64,000 nucleotides of DNA from Gammaproteobacteria bacterium. GTDB taxonomy: Bacteria > Pseudomonadota > Gammaproteobacteria > Pseudomonadales > Azotimanducaceae. Under the pieces are notes generated by a model. It was not told the origin of the DNA. It ran no database searches and saw nothing but the letters and a program-made list of their open reading frames with translations. A program made the translations under genes and the position numbers. Within the stretch, counting starts at the first letter, position 1. Each line of letters begins with the position of its first letter. Shown one piece after another: positions 8,385 to 16,829 of the stretch. The DNA is taken from contig JAJFJZ010000028.1 of the NCBI GenBank assembly GCA_021773565.1, positions 1 to 64,000 of the forward strand, read 5' to 3'.

Positions 8385-8562
8385 AGAAATAGTTGCTTTT
8401 TGCTTGTCCTGCGACTACGCATTGTTCAAGAGCCACTCGAGGCTTCAAGCATCGCGCTGCCGCTGGAATCGGATTGATTGTAGTCGTTGTCCCTTGAATC
8501 GCATCGGCATTTCGCAATGGCCGTTTTACAGTCCTGCTGGAATTTTTTAATGGAGTATTCAT
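8377..8562 (-). CDS. Putative RiPP precursor peptide
   Basis: A 61-residue peptide gene directly before and overlapping ycaO. The ATG at 8562 is preceded by a perfect AAGGAGGT (8571-8578) with 8-base spacing, the strongest ribosome site in the operon. The sequence starts MNTPLKNSSRTVKRPLRNAD, has a run of four Thr (25-28) after AIQG, then Cys38 and Cys48, and ends SNYFFV. A basic N-terminal half followed by Thr/Cys-containing sequence fits leader plus core, with Thr25-28, Cys38, Cys48 and Ser56 as candidate modification sites. There is no obvious GG or CAAX-type cleavage site apart from A-G52-Q. The assignment is inferred from position, ribosome site and composition; no known precursor family was recognised. 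Confidence 0.6.
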   Translation of the reverse strand: MNTPLKNSSRTVKRPLRNADAIQGTTTTINPIPAAARCLKPRVALEQCVVAGQAKSNYFFV

Positions 8563-8570
8563 TGATGGTC

Positions 8571-8578
8571 ACCTCCTT
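8571..8578 (-). promoter_or_regulatory. Strong Shine-Dalgarno of the putative precursor peptide
   Basis: AAGGAGGT on the minus strand, 8 bases from the ATG at 8562. It supports the 61-residue frame as a real, highly translated gene. Confidence 0.75.
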
Positions 8579-8624
8579 AAGGTGAGAAAATCGTGTATTG
8601 GTACAGTCTCAAAGTGGGCTACTG

Positions 8625-8641
8625 CCGACTTAGTATGTCGG
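8625..8641. promoter_or_regulatory. Small stem-loop between permease and peptide gene
   Basis: CCGAC and GTCGG pair around a 7-base loop within the 85-base gap upstream of the precursor gene. It might be an RNA processing or attenuation element that sets the higher expression of the peptide. The stem is short (5 bp), so the support is weak. Confidence 0.25.
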
Positions 8642-8647
8642 TTTAGT

Positions 8648-9907
8648 TTAGCCGGGGTGTCGTGAAATTCCGTTTTCGCCGAATGCCAACAATCCGCAAT
8701 AATAAATAACCATTGCACTTCCGAATCCGACTAGGTATGCCCATTCGGAGGGTAATATAAAGGCCAATGTGGTACCTCCGAGCCAACCCAACCATGCAGG
8801 TAAGCTTGTTGTTGATGGGCTTGTGAAGCCCCATTTTGGCCACCAATAGCGTGCCAAAACCACCGCGCCAAGAGCTGGAGCCGTAGCGCCAAGAAAACCA
8901 AGAAACGTAAACAACTTGCCAACTTCATGTGGTTTAACAATCGCGATAGCCGCACCGAATAGTGTGCAGATTAGAACCGCGGTGCGCCGGTTAATGTTTA
9001 GTACAGGGGCTAAATTTAGCGATGCAGAATACATGTTACTGTCATTTGTTGTCCAGATATTTGCGATGGCAAACAATAGTGCTGGAGCAACCAGTCCAAG
9101 ACCGATCAATATCAAAGCAGGATCTGCTTGTTGCGCTAAAGCAGCACCAGCACCACCTACAAAATGATTGAAACTATTGCCCACGAATATGCCGACGAAT
9201 CCGACTGCTGCTCCACCGATCAGCGTTCGGCTGAAGCGTGTTATATCGGGTACACATGTGAGCGCGCCCATTATCCAACTCCCCACTACTATTGCGATTG
9301 CACTTGGCATATCAATGTGTGTATCGCCGAATCCATACCGCGCGTCACCGGTCGTGGTGGCAAGGTACATTGCATAGATACCAATTACCAGCAACAGGGG
9401 AACTGCTACAGTACTGACTATTCTCAAACTACGAAAACCAAAATATGCTGTGGTGGCAAATCCTAATCCACAAAAGAAGATGATGAAACGGCTAGCGAGA
9501 TCCCCGACTTCCAGGACAGAGGCCACGAGGCTACCGAATATTGAGGCCTCAATGGCGTACCAGCCCATTAATACTACCGGGACATAAAGACTTGCAGCCC
9601 GATGCGACCAGTCTGGGAAAGCGTCCGCTAAGAGCTGATTAAAACTCTGACCGCTATGCGCGCCGGTATAACCGGCCACTGCTGCGAATATACCGGCAAT
9701 TCCATTTCCGACTAAAACCGCAATGACCAGCTCTTCACCACTGAGCTGGGCAGCCAACCCACCACCGACTACCATCTGGCCAGCAACTACAATGAAACCC
9801 ACAAACACAATCAATACGCTGATGCCGGGTTTGCGATCCGATTGCGGTACTGGTTCCGAGAGATAATCTTCGCCCTCAGTGGTTTTCCCAACTGTGATTG
9901 AGTTCAT
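8648..9907 (-). CDS. NCS1-family (cytosine/purine permease-like) transporter
   Basis: A 419-residue integral membrane protein with about 12 hydrophobic segments. The pair of short motifs WTTNDSNMYSASLNL (~residue 285) and GWYAIEASIFGS (~115) is typical of CodB-type NCS1 symporters, which import cytosine, purines, hydantoins or thiamine-related pyrimidines with Na+ or H+. AAGGAG lies 9 bases upstream of the ATG. The gene starts one base after the stop of the large upstream protein and lies 85 bases before the peptide gene. In a RiPP operon an importer of this class is unusual; it may take up a precursor or the signal sensed by the upstream protein, or it may simply share the transcript. Substrate unknown. 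Confidence 0.85.
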   Translation of the reverse strand: MNSITVGKTTEGEDYLSEPVPQSDRKPGISVLIVFVGFIVVAGQMVVGGGLAAQLSGEELVIAVLVGNGIAGIFAAVAGYTGAHSGQSFNQLLADAFPDWSHRAASLYVPVVLMGWYAIEASIFGSLVASVLEVGDLASRFIIFFCGLGFATTAYFGFRSLRIVSTVAVPLLLVIGIYAMYLATTTGDARYGFGDTHIDMPSAIAIVVGSWIMGALTCVPDITRFSRTLIGGAAVGFVGIFVGNSFNHFVGGAGAALAQQADPALILIGLGLVAPALLFAIANIWTTNDSNMYSASLNLAPVLNINRRTAVLICTLFGAAIAIVKPHEVGKLFTFLGFLGATAPALGAVVLARYWWPKWGFTSPSTTSLPAWLGWLGGTTLAFILPSEWAYLVGFGSAMVIYYCGLLAFGENGISRHPG

Positions 9908-9908
9908 T

Positions 9909-12683
9909 TTACTTTACTCCTTTTAGAATCGAGCCATCCACGATTTTTTTGGAGTGCTTCATTCGGTCAGGATATTCAGCCCAGCTCTGGTTAGTAGTGT
10001 CTTTTAGCTCGTTATGCAGAGACAAAACCTTGCTCAGCTGATCGAAAGACTCAAGAAACCCCCCGGCATATTTATTCCCGGCCCATTTATGGTTGATGCG
10101 TGAGATAAGCCATTTTCGAAATTGCTCCTTCATTTTTCGGTCCTGTATTCCAGGAGATTCTTCGGTGATTGCCCATTGCCACAATTTGGTCATGCTTTGC
10201 CACGACTGTATTATACCTTCGCGGAATTCCTCTGTCCCTTTCCGTGTCCACAGGAAAACATCCACGATCGAACCATACCGAATGGATCCCGTACATATTT
10301 CGGGAAAGGTCTGTAGATAAGCCACCTCGTTGTTCCCACCAGCCATAATATCTACCTCACCCTGAAGAAATTTCTGCAAGGCAATATCGCCGGATGAAAG
10401 GTCGATTTCTACATCGTCGAGGAGCGGACCCAAGTCCATCTTAATATCTGACTCCGGTACAGCGATCCGGGCGTTACGGAATAGAGGGAGCAAAGTAGCT
10501 TGGTTGGAATCAACCCATTCTCTACCAATTGTTTCCCCCTGAAGGAGTCGTCCGACCACTTTGTCGCCATAAAATTCTGGTTTAATCAACCAATCTTTTC
10601 TGAACACCAGTTCATACCCTTTGTAGGTCAAGACAGGACCAAACCTAAAAAATTCCTTATCTTCAGTTGGCTCGCCAGACTGGAACATACTGTCGTTGAA
10701 AAACGCGACATCAAGCTTATCGTGAGTGAGATTCGCCCAGACTGACTCCCAACTCAGGTCCTCAAGAATTAAATCCCTACCGGAAGAATTACGTGTAGAC
10801 GGTAGTTCATCGTAAAGAAGTTTCAACATTGTGAGATATGCAGATTCAGCGTATGGGCTGAAATTAATTTTGGGTTTCTTGGTCAAACGGAAAGGCAAAT
10901 TTTGAAATTCAGGCCCTACTAAAAATTTTCCACGGATGTAATTGGCGACTTTTTTCTCGATAATTTGCTCAGAGGGCAATGCCCAGTAACATTCATCTAT
11001 TTTATGCGCTACCTCGCCGCGTCTACCATCCTGGTTTGTGGAAGAAGCCACACCGCGGGCAATAATTCGGTAGAGAGGCTTCGATAAAGCATATTTGTCG
11101 GAATCGCCAATCACATCAGCTTTGTTTCTTGTTGCGAGAGATTTCCAAAATTCCAACCTACCTTCGCCGATTAGTTCGCGATCATTTGCTGTACTTATGG
11201 CCGAGACCAGCCCATCCTTGTGGTAGCGGGCTAATTCTATCGGGTCCTTTTCACAAAGGAGACGATGCAGCGCGTCCCAAGAAGTCTCAAAGGTCTGCTT
11301 TGTCAGGGTCAATGATCCATGACGAGCCAGTTGAGCACAACTGACTGTGATAGCGTCGAGTTCTTGAATCGCGCTCGTGGTCGACCTCCACAATCTAATG
11401 GAAGGATTGTTTTGATCATTCGCGCGTGTACCAGATAGCGAGAAACTTGCATGCCATCTTCCCAATATCGGTAGAATCCAGGGTCGGAGGTAGTCAGTTG
11501 ATAGAACCCTATCCGCTCTTCTACGCACTTTGGCTAGAAGATACTCTCGTTCGTCTTCTTTGTCAGAGTTTAGTCTCATTGTTAGGTATTTCGCAGCCTC
11601 GCCACGAGCGGGCTCGTAAAGTCTGTCGAAAACATCACGAATGGCCTCTTCTTGTTCAGCTCTTGCTTTGCTTTCTGGGTTTCGCTCGCGCACATGCTCG
11701 GGTAATTCTTCTCCAGCTGCCCATAAACTTCTAGACACATCTCCGTCCTTCACCACACTTACCAACCCACCGACATCGTCAAATAGACGGAGCTCAATCG
11801 CAATGAATATCCAATCAACATCAGCTGTTTGAGCATCGGAACTAATTACTAACAGGAGCGGCGGTTCGGTGCGTGGAAGTCCCATGAGCAGACTTTGTTG
11901 TTTGGCAGCACCGAGAGTCGCACTCAGTGAGTTACTAATCCCAGCTGCTCTCGCTGCAAATTCCGGCTGTAATAGTTGGTGGACCACATCCTGTTCAATC
12001 CCACTTCCACACAGCCCAGTGTAGAGAGCTAAAAAGCGCTGTCCGATGGCCAACATACGGTGATCCCGACAGCTGAGTTTCTGTTTGGGATGTGTGGCTT
12101 TCAAATCCACAAATTCGATGGCGCGGTGTGTAGCTTGCAGGGCCTTACGTAATCCTGAGACCGAGACATGATCAGGTTGGACTTTGGAAACTCCCGGTGC
12201 CTTAGCATCATTAAGTATGCCTTTCAGTAATCGGGAGCTTTGCCCCTTTTCAAGCTTGGTTCTCTCGCAGAATTTTCCCAGAGTGCCTGTTGCTTCGTAC
12301 TCGTCACGTAGAAACGAACGCGGATCTGTACGAACGTGTGGGGCGTACCATGATAGACGGAGAGCGCCTAATCGAAACTCCATGTCCTCAAGGATATGAA
12401 TAAGGGGACTTGCTTTTGCCCCCCTCCGATCTTCTTCGGACAAAGTGTGCTGGAAAAGATCAACCCAGTCTTTTCTGAATGCCGACGGGTCGAGAAGGTT
12501 GTTTACTGACCCCGCAAATTTTCCGAAACCCGCTATCGCTGACTCGACGTCGGCTTCGGCGATTTCCCCCAAAATCGGCCAGCCGCCCGCCTGTTTGATA
12601 CAGTGAAGAAAGAGTCGAAGCTGGAGCGGAGTGAGCTCACCGAGATCAATCTGTCGACCACGAAATGTCTTGTACGTGTACAC
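9909..12683 (-). CDS. Large cytosolic protein with C-terminal periplasmic-binding-protein-like domain
   Basis: A 924-residue protein, first gene of the YcaO operon. I prefer GTG 12683 as the start because GAGG lies 7 bases upstream; a GTG two codons earlier sits directly on that site. There is no signal peptide. An N-terminal region contains a possible helix-turn-helix-like stretch (GTLGKFCERTKLEKGQSSRL, ~132-151), followed by a long helical middle. From ~630 to 900 the pattern resembles a type-2 substrate-binding protein: SAYLTMLKLLYDEL, then LDVAFFND, GYELVFRKDW, ARIAVPES, and ALQKFLQGEVDIMAGGNNE. A binding-protein fold in the cytoplasm would be a ligand sensor, perhaps for the permease substrate. 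The fold call is by eye and no named family was recognised. Confidence 0.65.
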   Translation of the reverse strand: MYTYKTFRGRQIDLGELTPLQLRLFLHCIKQAGGWPILGEIAEADVESAIAGFGKFAGSVNNLLDPSAFRKDWVDLFQHTLSEEDRRGAKASPLIHILEDMEFRLGALRLSWYAPHVRTDPRSFLRDEYEATGTLGKFCERTKLEKGQSSRLLKGILNDAKAPGVSKVQPDHVSVSGLRKALQATHRAIEFVDLKATHPKQKLSCRDHRMLAIGQRFLALYTGLCGSGIEQDVVHQLLQPEFAARAAGISNSLSATLGAAKQQSLLMGLPRTEPPLLLVISSDAQTADVDWIFIAIELRLFDDVGGLVSVVKDGDVSRSLWAAGEELPEHVRERNPESKARAEQEEAIRDVFDRLYEPARGEAAKYLTMRLNSDKEDEREYLLAKVRRRADRVLSTDYLRPWILPILGRWHASFSLSGTRANDQNNPSIRLWRSTTSAIQELDAITVSCAQLARHGSLTLTKQTFETSWDALHRLLCEKDPIELARYHKDGLVSAISTANDRELIGEGRLEFWKSLATRNKADVIGDSDKYALSKPLYRIIARGVASSTNQDGRRGEVAHKIDECYWALPSEQIIEKKVANYIRGKFLVGPEFQNLPFRLTKKPKINFSPYAESAYLTMLKLLYDELPSTRNSSGRDLILEDLSWESVWANLTHDKLDVAFFNDSMFQSGEPTEDKEFFRFGPVLTYKGYELVFRKDWLIKPEFYGDKVVGRLLQGETIGREWVDSNQATLLPLFRNARIAVPESDIKMDLGPLLDDVEIDLSSGDIALQKFLQGEVDIMAGGNNEVAYLQTFPEICTGSIRYGSIVDVFLWTRKGTEEFREGIIQSWQSMTKLWQWAITEESPGIQDRKMKEQFRKWLISRINHKWAGNKYAGGFLESFDQLSKVLSLHNELKDTTNQSWAEYPDRMKHSKKIVDGSILKGVK

Positions 12684-12689
12684 ATGCAC

Positions 12690-13228
12690 ACCTCAAATGG
12701 TTGTTGAAAGGCAAATTACGCTAATCTTAGACTAACTGCAAGCGATGTAGTTCTCGAATTTATCAAAAAATATAATCAATATAATCAATATGTTAACTGA
12801 TAGTCCGTTTCTTATTTAGTTGTTGAGTTACAACAACAGAAGTATATTAGTGTTGTCGATAAAAAAGGTCCAAGGCTATTTCAGGCTTCTTTTGCAGTGT
12901 AAGCCGTACATTACATTTAAACCTTGCAGAACACTTGCTTCAACGCGGAAATGCAGATTCAGTTTCTAAGTATAATGTGATATTAGCTTTAGAATGCCAG
13001 CGGCCGAGTGCGGGAAGTGTAACCGATACTTTTCTGGAGCAACGCGCACCAAGCAAAACTGCACTTTAATTCAAACAGCAATACTTACGCAGAATGTTAT
13101 CCATCAATATCCGGCGAATTTTAAGAAATATACAGTGTGCCGCGTATGCGGTTTTTGCTGCATTTGCGAGTCACCTAATTCGCCTACAGTCCGCGTAAAC
13201 ACTGGAATCACTGAAAAACCACAACACA
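12690..13228. promoter_or_regulatory. Promoter region of the YcaO operon and gene-free flank
   Basis: 12690-12900 is AT-rich and lies directly upstream of the large first gene, so it should hold the operon promoter. It contains the dyad at 12819-12837. 12900-13228 shows no gene: a 102-codon open frame crosses it but has no ribosome site and ends inside a tRNA-derived repeat, so it is rejected. Confidence 0.4.
12819..12837. promoter_or_regulatory. GTTGTTG-AGTTA-CAACAAC dyad
   Basis: Seven-base perfect inverted arms ~135 bases upstream of the YcaO operon. A similar dyad is found at 4900-4912. Candidate regulator site. Confidence 0.35.
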
Positions 13229-13276
13229 CTGGGGGTGTGGTGGTCGCAAGTTCAAATCTTGCCGTCCCGACCAAAT
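13229..13276 (+). repeat. 48-bp direct repeat, copy 1: tRNA-Pro(GGG) 3' part, probable att site
   Basis: Identical over 48 bases to 29718-29765 in the same orientation. It carries an anticodon-loop-like CTGGGGG, variable region, T-arm (GCAAG-TTCAAAT-CTTGC) and acceptor strand CGTCCCG followed by ACCA (CCA ends at 13273). These match tRNA-Pro genes of gammaproteobacteria, whose 5' end would be CGGGACG. Here an imperfect anticodon stem (ACACA/TGTGG) also precedes the loop, but there is no D-arm or 5' acceptor strand, so it is not a functional tRNA gene. tRNA 3' duplications of this extent are the usual footprint of integrase-driven islands. Confidence 0.8.
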
Positions 13277-13634
13277 TAACATTTAAAATCAACCGGTTAT
13301 AATTATTAGCCTGTTAGTCTGTTTCACGAGCACACGATTTAAGTCCATATTAAGTCCTGATAAGTTGCAAAACCGATCCCGACTTTCCAATTGACTGTTA
13401 ATCAATAGATCGCAGATTTCTACAAAGTTCGATGTCACATTGTGTACCTTTATAGGAATGAGTAAATTCAAACTCACCCCCATCAGACGAATGGCACGAG
13501 TAAAAATTTGTTGATTCTGCCACTTGAAAAGTACCTTGGTAGGCATTCTCGTTGTTTGAATAGATCACGAAGCAAGCGATTACCTGGGCTGCCTTCATGA
13601 CGCACAACGCCCGTACATCCTGCCCAACGGCATT
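13277..13634. other. Gene-free stretch between att-like repeat and IS3 remnant
   Basis: About 360 bases without a convincing gene. A 69-codon minus-strand frame (13398-13607) reads a short hydrophobic start and a Cys-containing tail, but it has no clear ribosome site or homology that I recognise. It was not annotated as a gene. Confidence 0.4.
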
Positions 13635-14240
13635 TTAGACACCTCGTCCGTCTTGCTCATCCTTTGCATCACCCACGTTTTTTATGTGTCGGCGAATATA
13701 CCTCATTAGTAAGATTGCTTTCTCCTCTTTGTTGAATATGAAAAGCTCGACTTTGGTAGACAGTTTGTTAAGAGGATTTTCATATTCCATCGGCGTATTA
13801 TTACCCAGCGTAGAGTGCAGGCGTACCGCGTTGTAATACACCGCCACATATTCTCTCACATCAGCAATTGCAGCCTGACGAGTTGGGTATAACTGATCAC
13901 CTGTCCACTCGCGTTTCAGGCTGCCAAAGAATCTTTCCACAGGCGCGTTATGCCCAAAGCACTTCGTGGGGCAGGCCCTCTCAGCAATTGCCCTTGCGGC
14001 TCATACTGCAAATTATGTCGTGTTGCTTCAGCAATGCCTGATAGGATTGTGAACAATACTGACTGTCTCTGTCTGAATGGTGGATCAGACCCGGTGGTGG
14101 TTTCCTCAGGCTGATCGCCATGACCAGGGCCCGAATGACCAGCGACTTGTGCATGCGCTTGTCCATTGACCAGCCCACCGCTCATCTTGAATACAGGTCA
14201 ATCAACACAGCCAGATAAACCCAACCCTATTGAGTCCACA
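13635..14240 (-). pseudogene. IS3-family transposase (OrfB), 3' exon, decayed
   Basis: Downstream half of a DDE transposase interrupted by a group II intron. Reading from the intron 3' junction at 14240: L-W-T-Q-stop-G-W-V-Y-L-A-V-L-I-D-L-Y-S-R-stop-A-V-G-W-S-M, then [20 protein letters not shown] (catalytic Asp region). A small insertion with a frameshift lies near 13955-13985, then APVERFFGSLKREWTGDQLY and the usual H-S-T-L-G-N-N-T-P end. Two stop codons (TAG, TGA) and the frameshift make it non-functional. After the normal end near NPLNKLS the frame runs into ~35 unrelated residues. Confidence 0.85.
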
Positions 14241-16515
14241 GTAGAGTAAGAAGCAGGACGTAGTCGAACTATTTCCCTGCTTCTCCTCTCCGAACCGTAC
14301 GTGCGCCTCTCAGCGCATACGGCTCTCCATCTAAGAGTGGCTTACAGCCATTGCAACATCGCGGTATCGTGAAGTCAGTGTGATGCGCCCATCGTCGATG
14401 AGATAAGGATTGATTCCTGGCTTTCGCCACAGAAACCTCCTTTTACGACTCGTTACAAGTCGCCGCAGACTCGCACCACACAGATTGCCCTTGCCACTTC
14501 GACCATATAACACCCAGGTTTTCGCACTGCCCTGAGGCGGGTAGCGGAACCACTGGCGCGCCAATGATTTGATCGAAGTCCGATATTTGCGCGCCAACCA
14601 GTGAGCAAGTTTCCAGAATACGATACTGTCAATCTTGTTGTAGGTGGTTGCAGTGTAATCGGTGTAGCAGTAAAAGTTCGCCCAGCCCGCCAGTTGGCGG
14701 TTGAGCTGCTCTATCAGGTCAATCTTGTTCGCGCCATAATTGCTGGATAACTGTTGGATCAGTTTTGCAACAAAGGCACGGGACTTTTCATGAGGAATTG
14801 TCGTTACCGGGCGCATCGTACCTTTAGGCCCTCGCTTTCGGATAATGCGGTGCCCCAGAAAGACAAAACCGTCGTTGACGTGGGTAACATGGGTTTTCTC
14901 CATGTTCATGGTCAACTGGAGTTCACCTTCCAAGAATGCACGGCACTCTTCGCGAATGGCGTCGGCCTGTACCCTGGTGCCTTTGACAATGACAACAAAG
15001 TCGTCGGCATATCGACAGTAAGCAACGGCCGGTTTCCATTGCCGATTCTCTCGAATGGCAATAGGCCGTTGGTTCCTTATGCCGAAGTTCCACGCCCAGC
15101 GATCTTTACGGGCTTTCTTGTTTAGGTATTTCGCCTCCAAATACTGATCAAACTCGTTGAGCATGATATTGGAAAGTAGCGGGGAGATGACTCCGCCTTG
15201 CGGCACACCCTTACTGGCTGAACGGAACAAGTTCCGATCAACGTGTCCAGCCTTTATGATCCGCCAGAGCAGATCCAGGAACCGACTATCACAGATCCGT
15301 TTGCGCACACACTTCATCAACTTACGGTGATGTACCGTGTCGAAGTAGGATGCTAAGTCACCTTCGATGATCCAGCGTCCAACCGTGTGATTGCCGTCTT
15401 GAAGTTGGAACTTCACGGTTCGGATCGCATGATGCACGCTGCGCTGGGGCCGGAAGCCATAGGACAAGCGATGAAAATCGCTCTCCCAGATCGGCTCCAT
15501 AACCATCAGCATGGCGCGCTGTACGATGCGGTCACGTAACGTTGGTATCCCAAGCGGTCGTTGCTTGCCATTGGCCTTCGGGATGTAGACTCTGCGAGCA
15601 GGTTGAGGCTGATAATTGCCATCGAGTAATTCGGCGCGTAAACGCGCCAGTTGCTCGGGCAGGTTCGCTTCGAACGCTCGTTTGTCTATACCGTCGATGC
15701 CCGGCGTTCTAGCGCCTTGCGAGGCTAGAGTTATCCGGGCGGCCTCTTCAAGCCACGACCGATCCGCCATGATTCTCAACAAACGATCGAACTTGCGTTC
15801 GCTATCTGCCGAGGACCAGGTTGCTAACTTGTGTTGCATTTCACTGATTATCAAAGGTCTTCACCTCTCTACGGTCAGATAATCTGCCGCACAAGTCTCT
15901 TAAACTGCTCTCCTTCGCCATGTAGTCGGATTTCCCGACCTCGGACTACTACGAAAGCTCCGCCAACTCATTGGACATCGGGGCCACATTCCCTTGGCAT
16001 TCACAATGAGCCTTCCCCAGTTCACATGCTGGACTCAAACGTATTGGTTAGGTTGCCGCTCGCAATCTTTACCCTTGCGTTCTGCAAGTCGATACGGACA
16101 TGACGGTTTAGCTGCACACTTTCCGTCACTCAAATCTGTCGACCTACGTATTCGACAAATTGTCCAGAGATAAACCCATATATGTAGTTCACCCCATTCC
16201 GTATACGCCCTATTAAGCTGTGTAGGACGTGGCGACATTTCAGCCCTCAGACACGGTTTAAGCGGTTCGTGTTCCTCAACCTTCCAATACTCAGCCTAGA
16301 GACGCATCTTGGCTTAACAACTTCGCCTCACGCCTCGTTTCCCACGGGCTACGTCACCCCATCAATGTGCGATGGGTCACCTCCGCTTCGGCTCTTGTCT
16401 TGTTGCAGCACAAGACAGGTGTTAGAACTTCATCCTCCTTAGTTTGTCCATACACATTCCAAACATGCTCAGGCTCAGGCAGCGTCTTCCAGACGCCTCC
16501 CGAGGCTGGGCGCAC
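14241..16515 (-). mobile_element. Group II intron inserted in IS3 transposase gene
   Basis: The intron is ~2275 bases on the minus strand. Its 5' end at 16515 reads GTGCGCCCAGCCTCGGGAGG, a typical group II start. A domain V-like hairpin (GAGCCGTATGCGCTGAGAGG, then CGCACGTACGGTTC) lies near 14300-14335, followed by a domain VI-like stem rich in GAAGCAGG/CCTGCTTC and a 3' end in AC at 14241. Joining the flanks restores the transposase reading (ACG TAT C joined to TG TGG ACT gives T-Y-L-W-T), which fixes both splice sites. It encodes its own reverse transcriptase/maturase in domain IV. Confidence 0.85.
14331..15854 (-). CDS. ltrA: Group II intron reverse transcriptase/maturase
   Basis: A 507-residue intron-encoded protein. 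RT blocks are visible in order: GIDGIDKRAFEANL (block 0), RRVYIPKANGKQRPLGIPTL (~89-108), IIEGDLASYFDTVHH (block with first Asp), GVPQGGVISPLLSNIMLNEF, and the catalytic YCRYADDFVVI (YADD). The maturase (X) domain follows (LAGWANFYCYTDYTATTYNK, WLARKYRTSIKSL). The C-terminus ends shortly after FLWRKPGINPYLIDDG and shows no H-N-H endonuclease zinc cluster. The protein is full length and appears intact, so the intron may still be mobile although its host IS is dead. Confidence 0.9.
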   Translation of the reverse strand: MIISEMQHKLATWSSADSERKFDRLLRIMADRSWLEEAARITLASQGARTPGIDGIDKRAFEANLPEQLARLRAELLDGNYQPQPARRVYIPKANGKQRPLGIPTLRDRIVQRAMLMVMEPIWESDFHRLSYGFRPQRSVHHAIRTVKFQLQDGNHTVGRWIIEGDLASYFDTVHHRKLMKCVRKRICDSRFLDLLWRIIKAGHVDRNLFRSASKGVPQGGVISPLLSNIMLNEFDQYLEAKYLNKKARKDRWAWNFGIRNQRPIAIRENRQWKPAVAYCRYADDFVVIVKGTRVQADAIREECRAFLEGELQLTMNMEKTHVTHVNDGFVFLGHRIIRKRGPKGTMRPVTTIPHEKSRAFVAKLIQQLSSNYGANKIDLIEQLNRQLAGWANFYCYTDYTATTYNKIDSIVFWKLAHWLARKYRTSIKSLARQWFRYPPQGSAKTWVLYGRSGKGNLCGASLRRLVTSRKRRFLWRKPGINPYLIDDGRITLTSRYRDVAMAVSHS

Positions 16516-16765
16516 GATACGTGATATCAACCCCCCATGCTTGATTGGGAGCCTGGGGTGAGAAGTTTCGGTTCAACACATTAGCAGCCACCGGATAATC
16601 ATGTTTGCTGTCCGTAGTCACCTTGTACTTTCGTTTCTGCTTTACCTGCAAAGCCAGTGTTTTCATGAGCCGGCGGGTTCGATCCCGGCCGATCTCAATT
16701 CCTTCTTTGCGCAGATTGTTCATCATCATGCGACTGCCCAGGCTGCCACGGGAGGGAATCGCCGT
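16516..16765 (-). pseudogene. IS3-family transposase (OrfB), 5' exon fragment
   Basis: Reads R-G-S-L-G-S-R-M-M-M-N-N-L-R-K-E-G then IEIGRDRTRRLMKTLALQVK and, just before the intron, NRNFSPQAPNQAWGVDITY. This is the region ahead of the first catalytic Asp in IS3 OrfB proteins, and that Asp is present in VDITY. Upstream of ~16765 the frame is broken by stops, and no OrfA was seen, so the element is truncated at its 5' side. Confidence 0.8.
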
Positions 16766-16829
16766 TCACGATCACCAGAATATGCACTAAACTGGATATC
16801 TCATTCTGGTATTATTTAACGAATCGTTT

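Noticed and set aside
13229-13276. Complete tRNA-Pro gene at the repeat
   Set aside because: T-arm, CCA end and an imperfect anticodon stem are present, but no D-arm or CGGGACG-type 5' acceptor strand lies upstream; the same 3' fragment occurs at 29718.
12994-13302. 102-codon open frame reading through the att-like repeat, with a CxxC near the start
   Set aside because: It has no ribosome site, and its second half is the tRNA-derived repeat; the pattern is better explained by non-coding sequence.
13398-13607. Short secreted-peptide-like frame on the minus strand
   Set aside because: The weak hydrophobic start and a few Cys could be chance; there is no ribosome site or neighbour supporting it.
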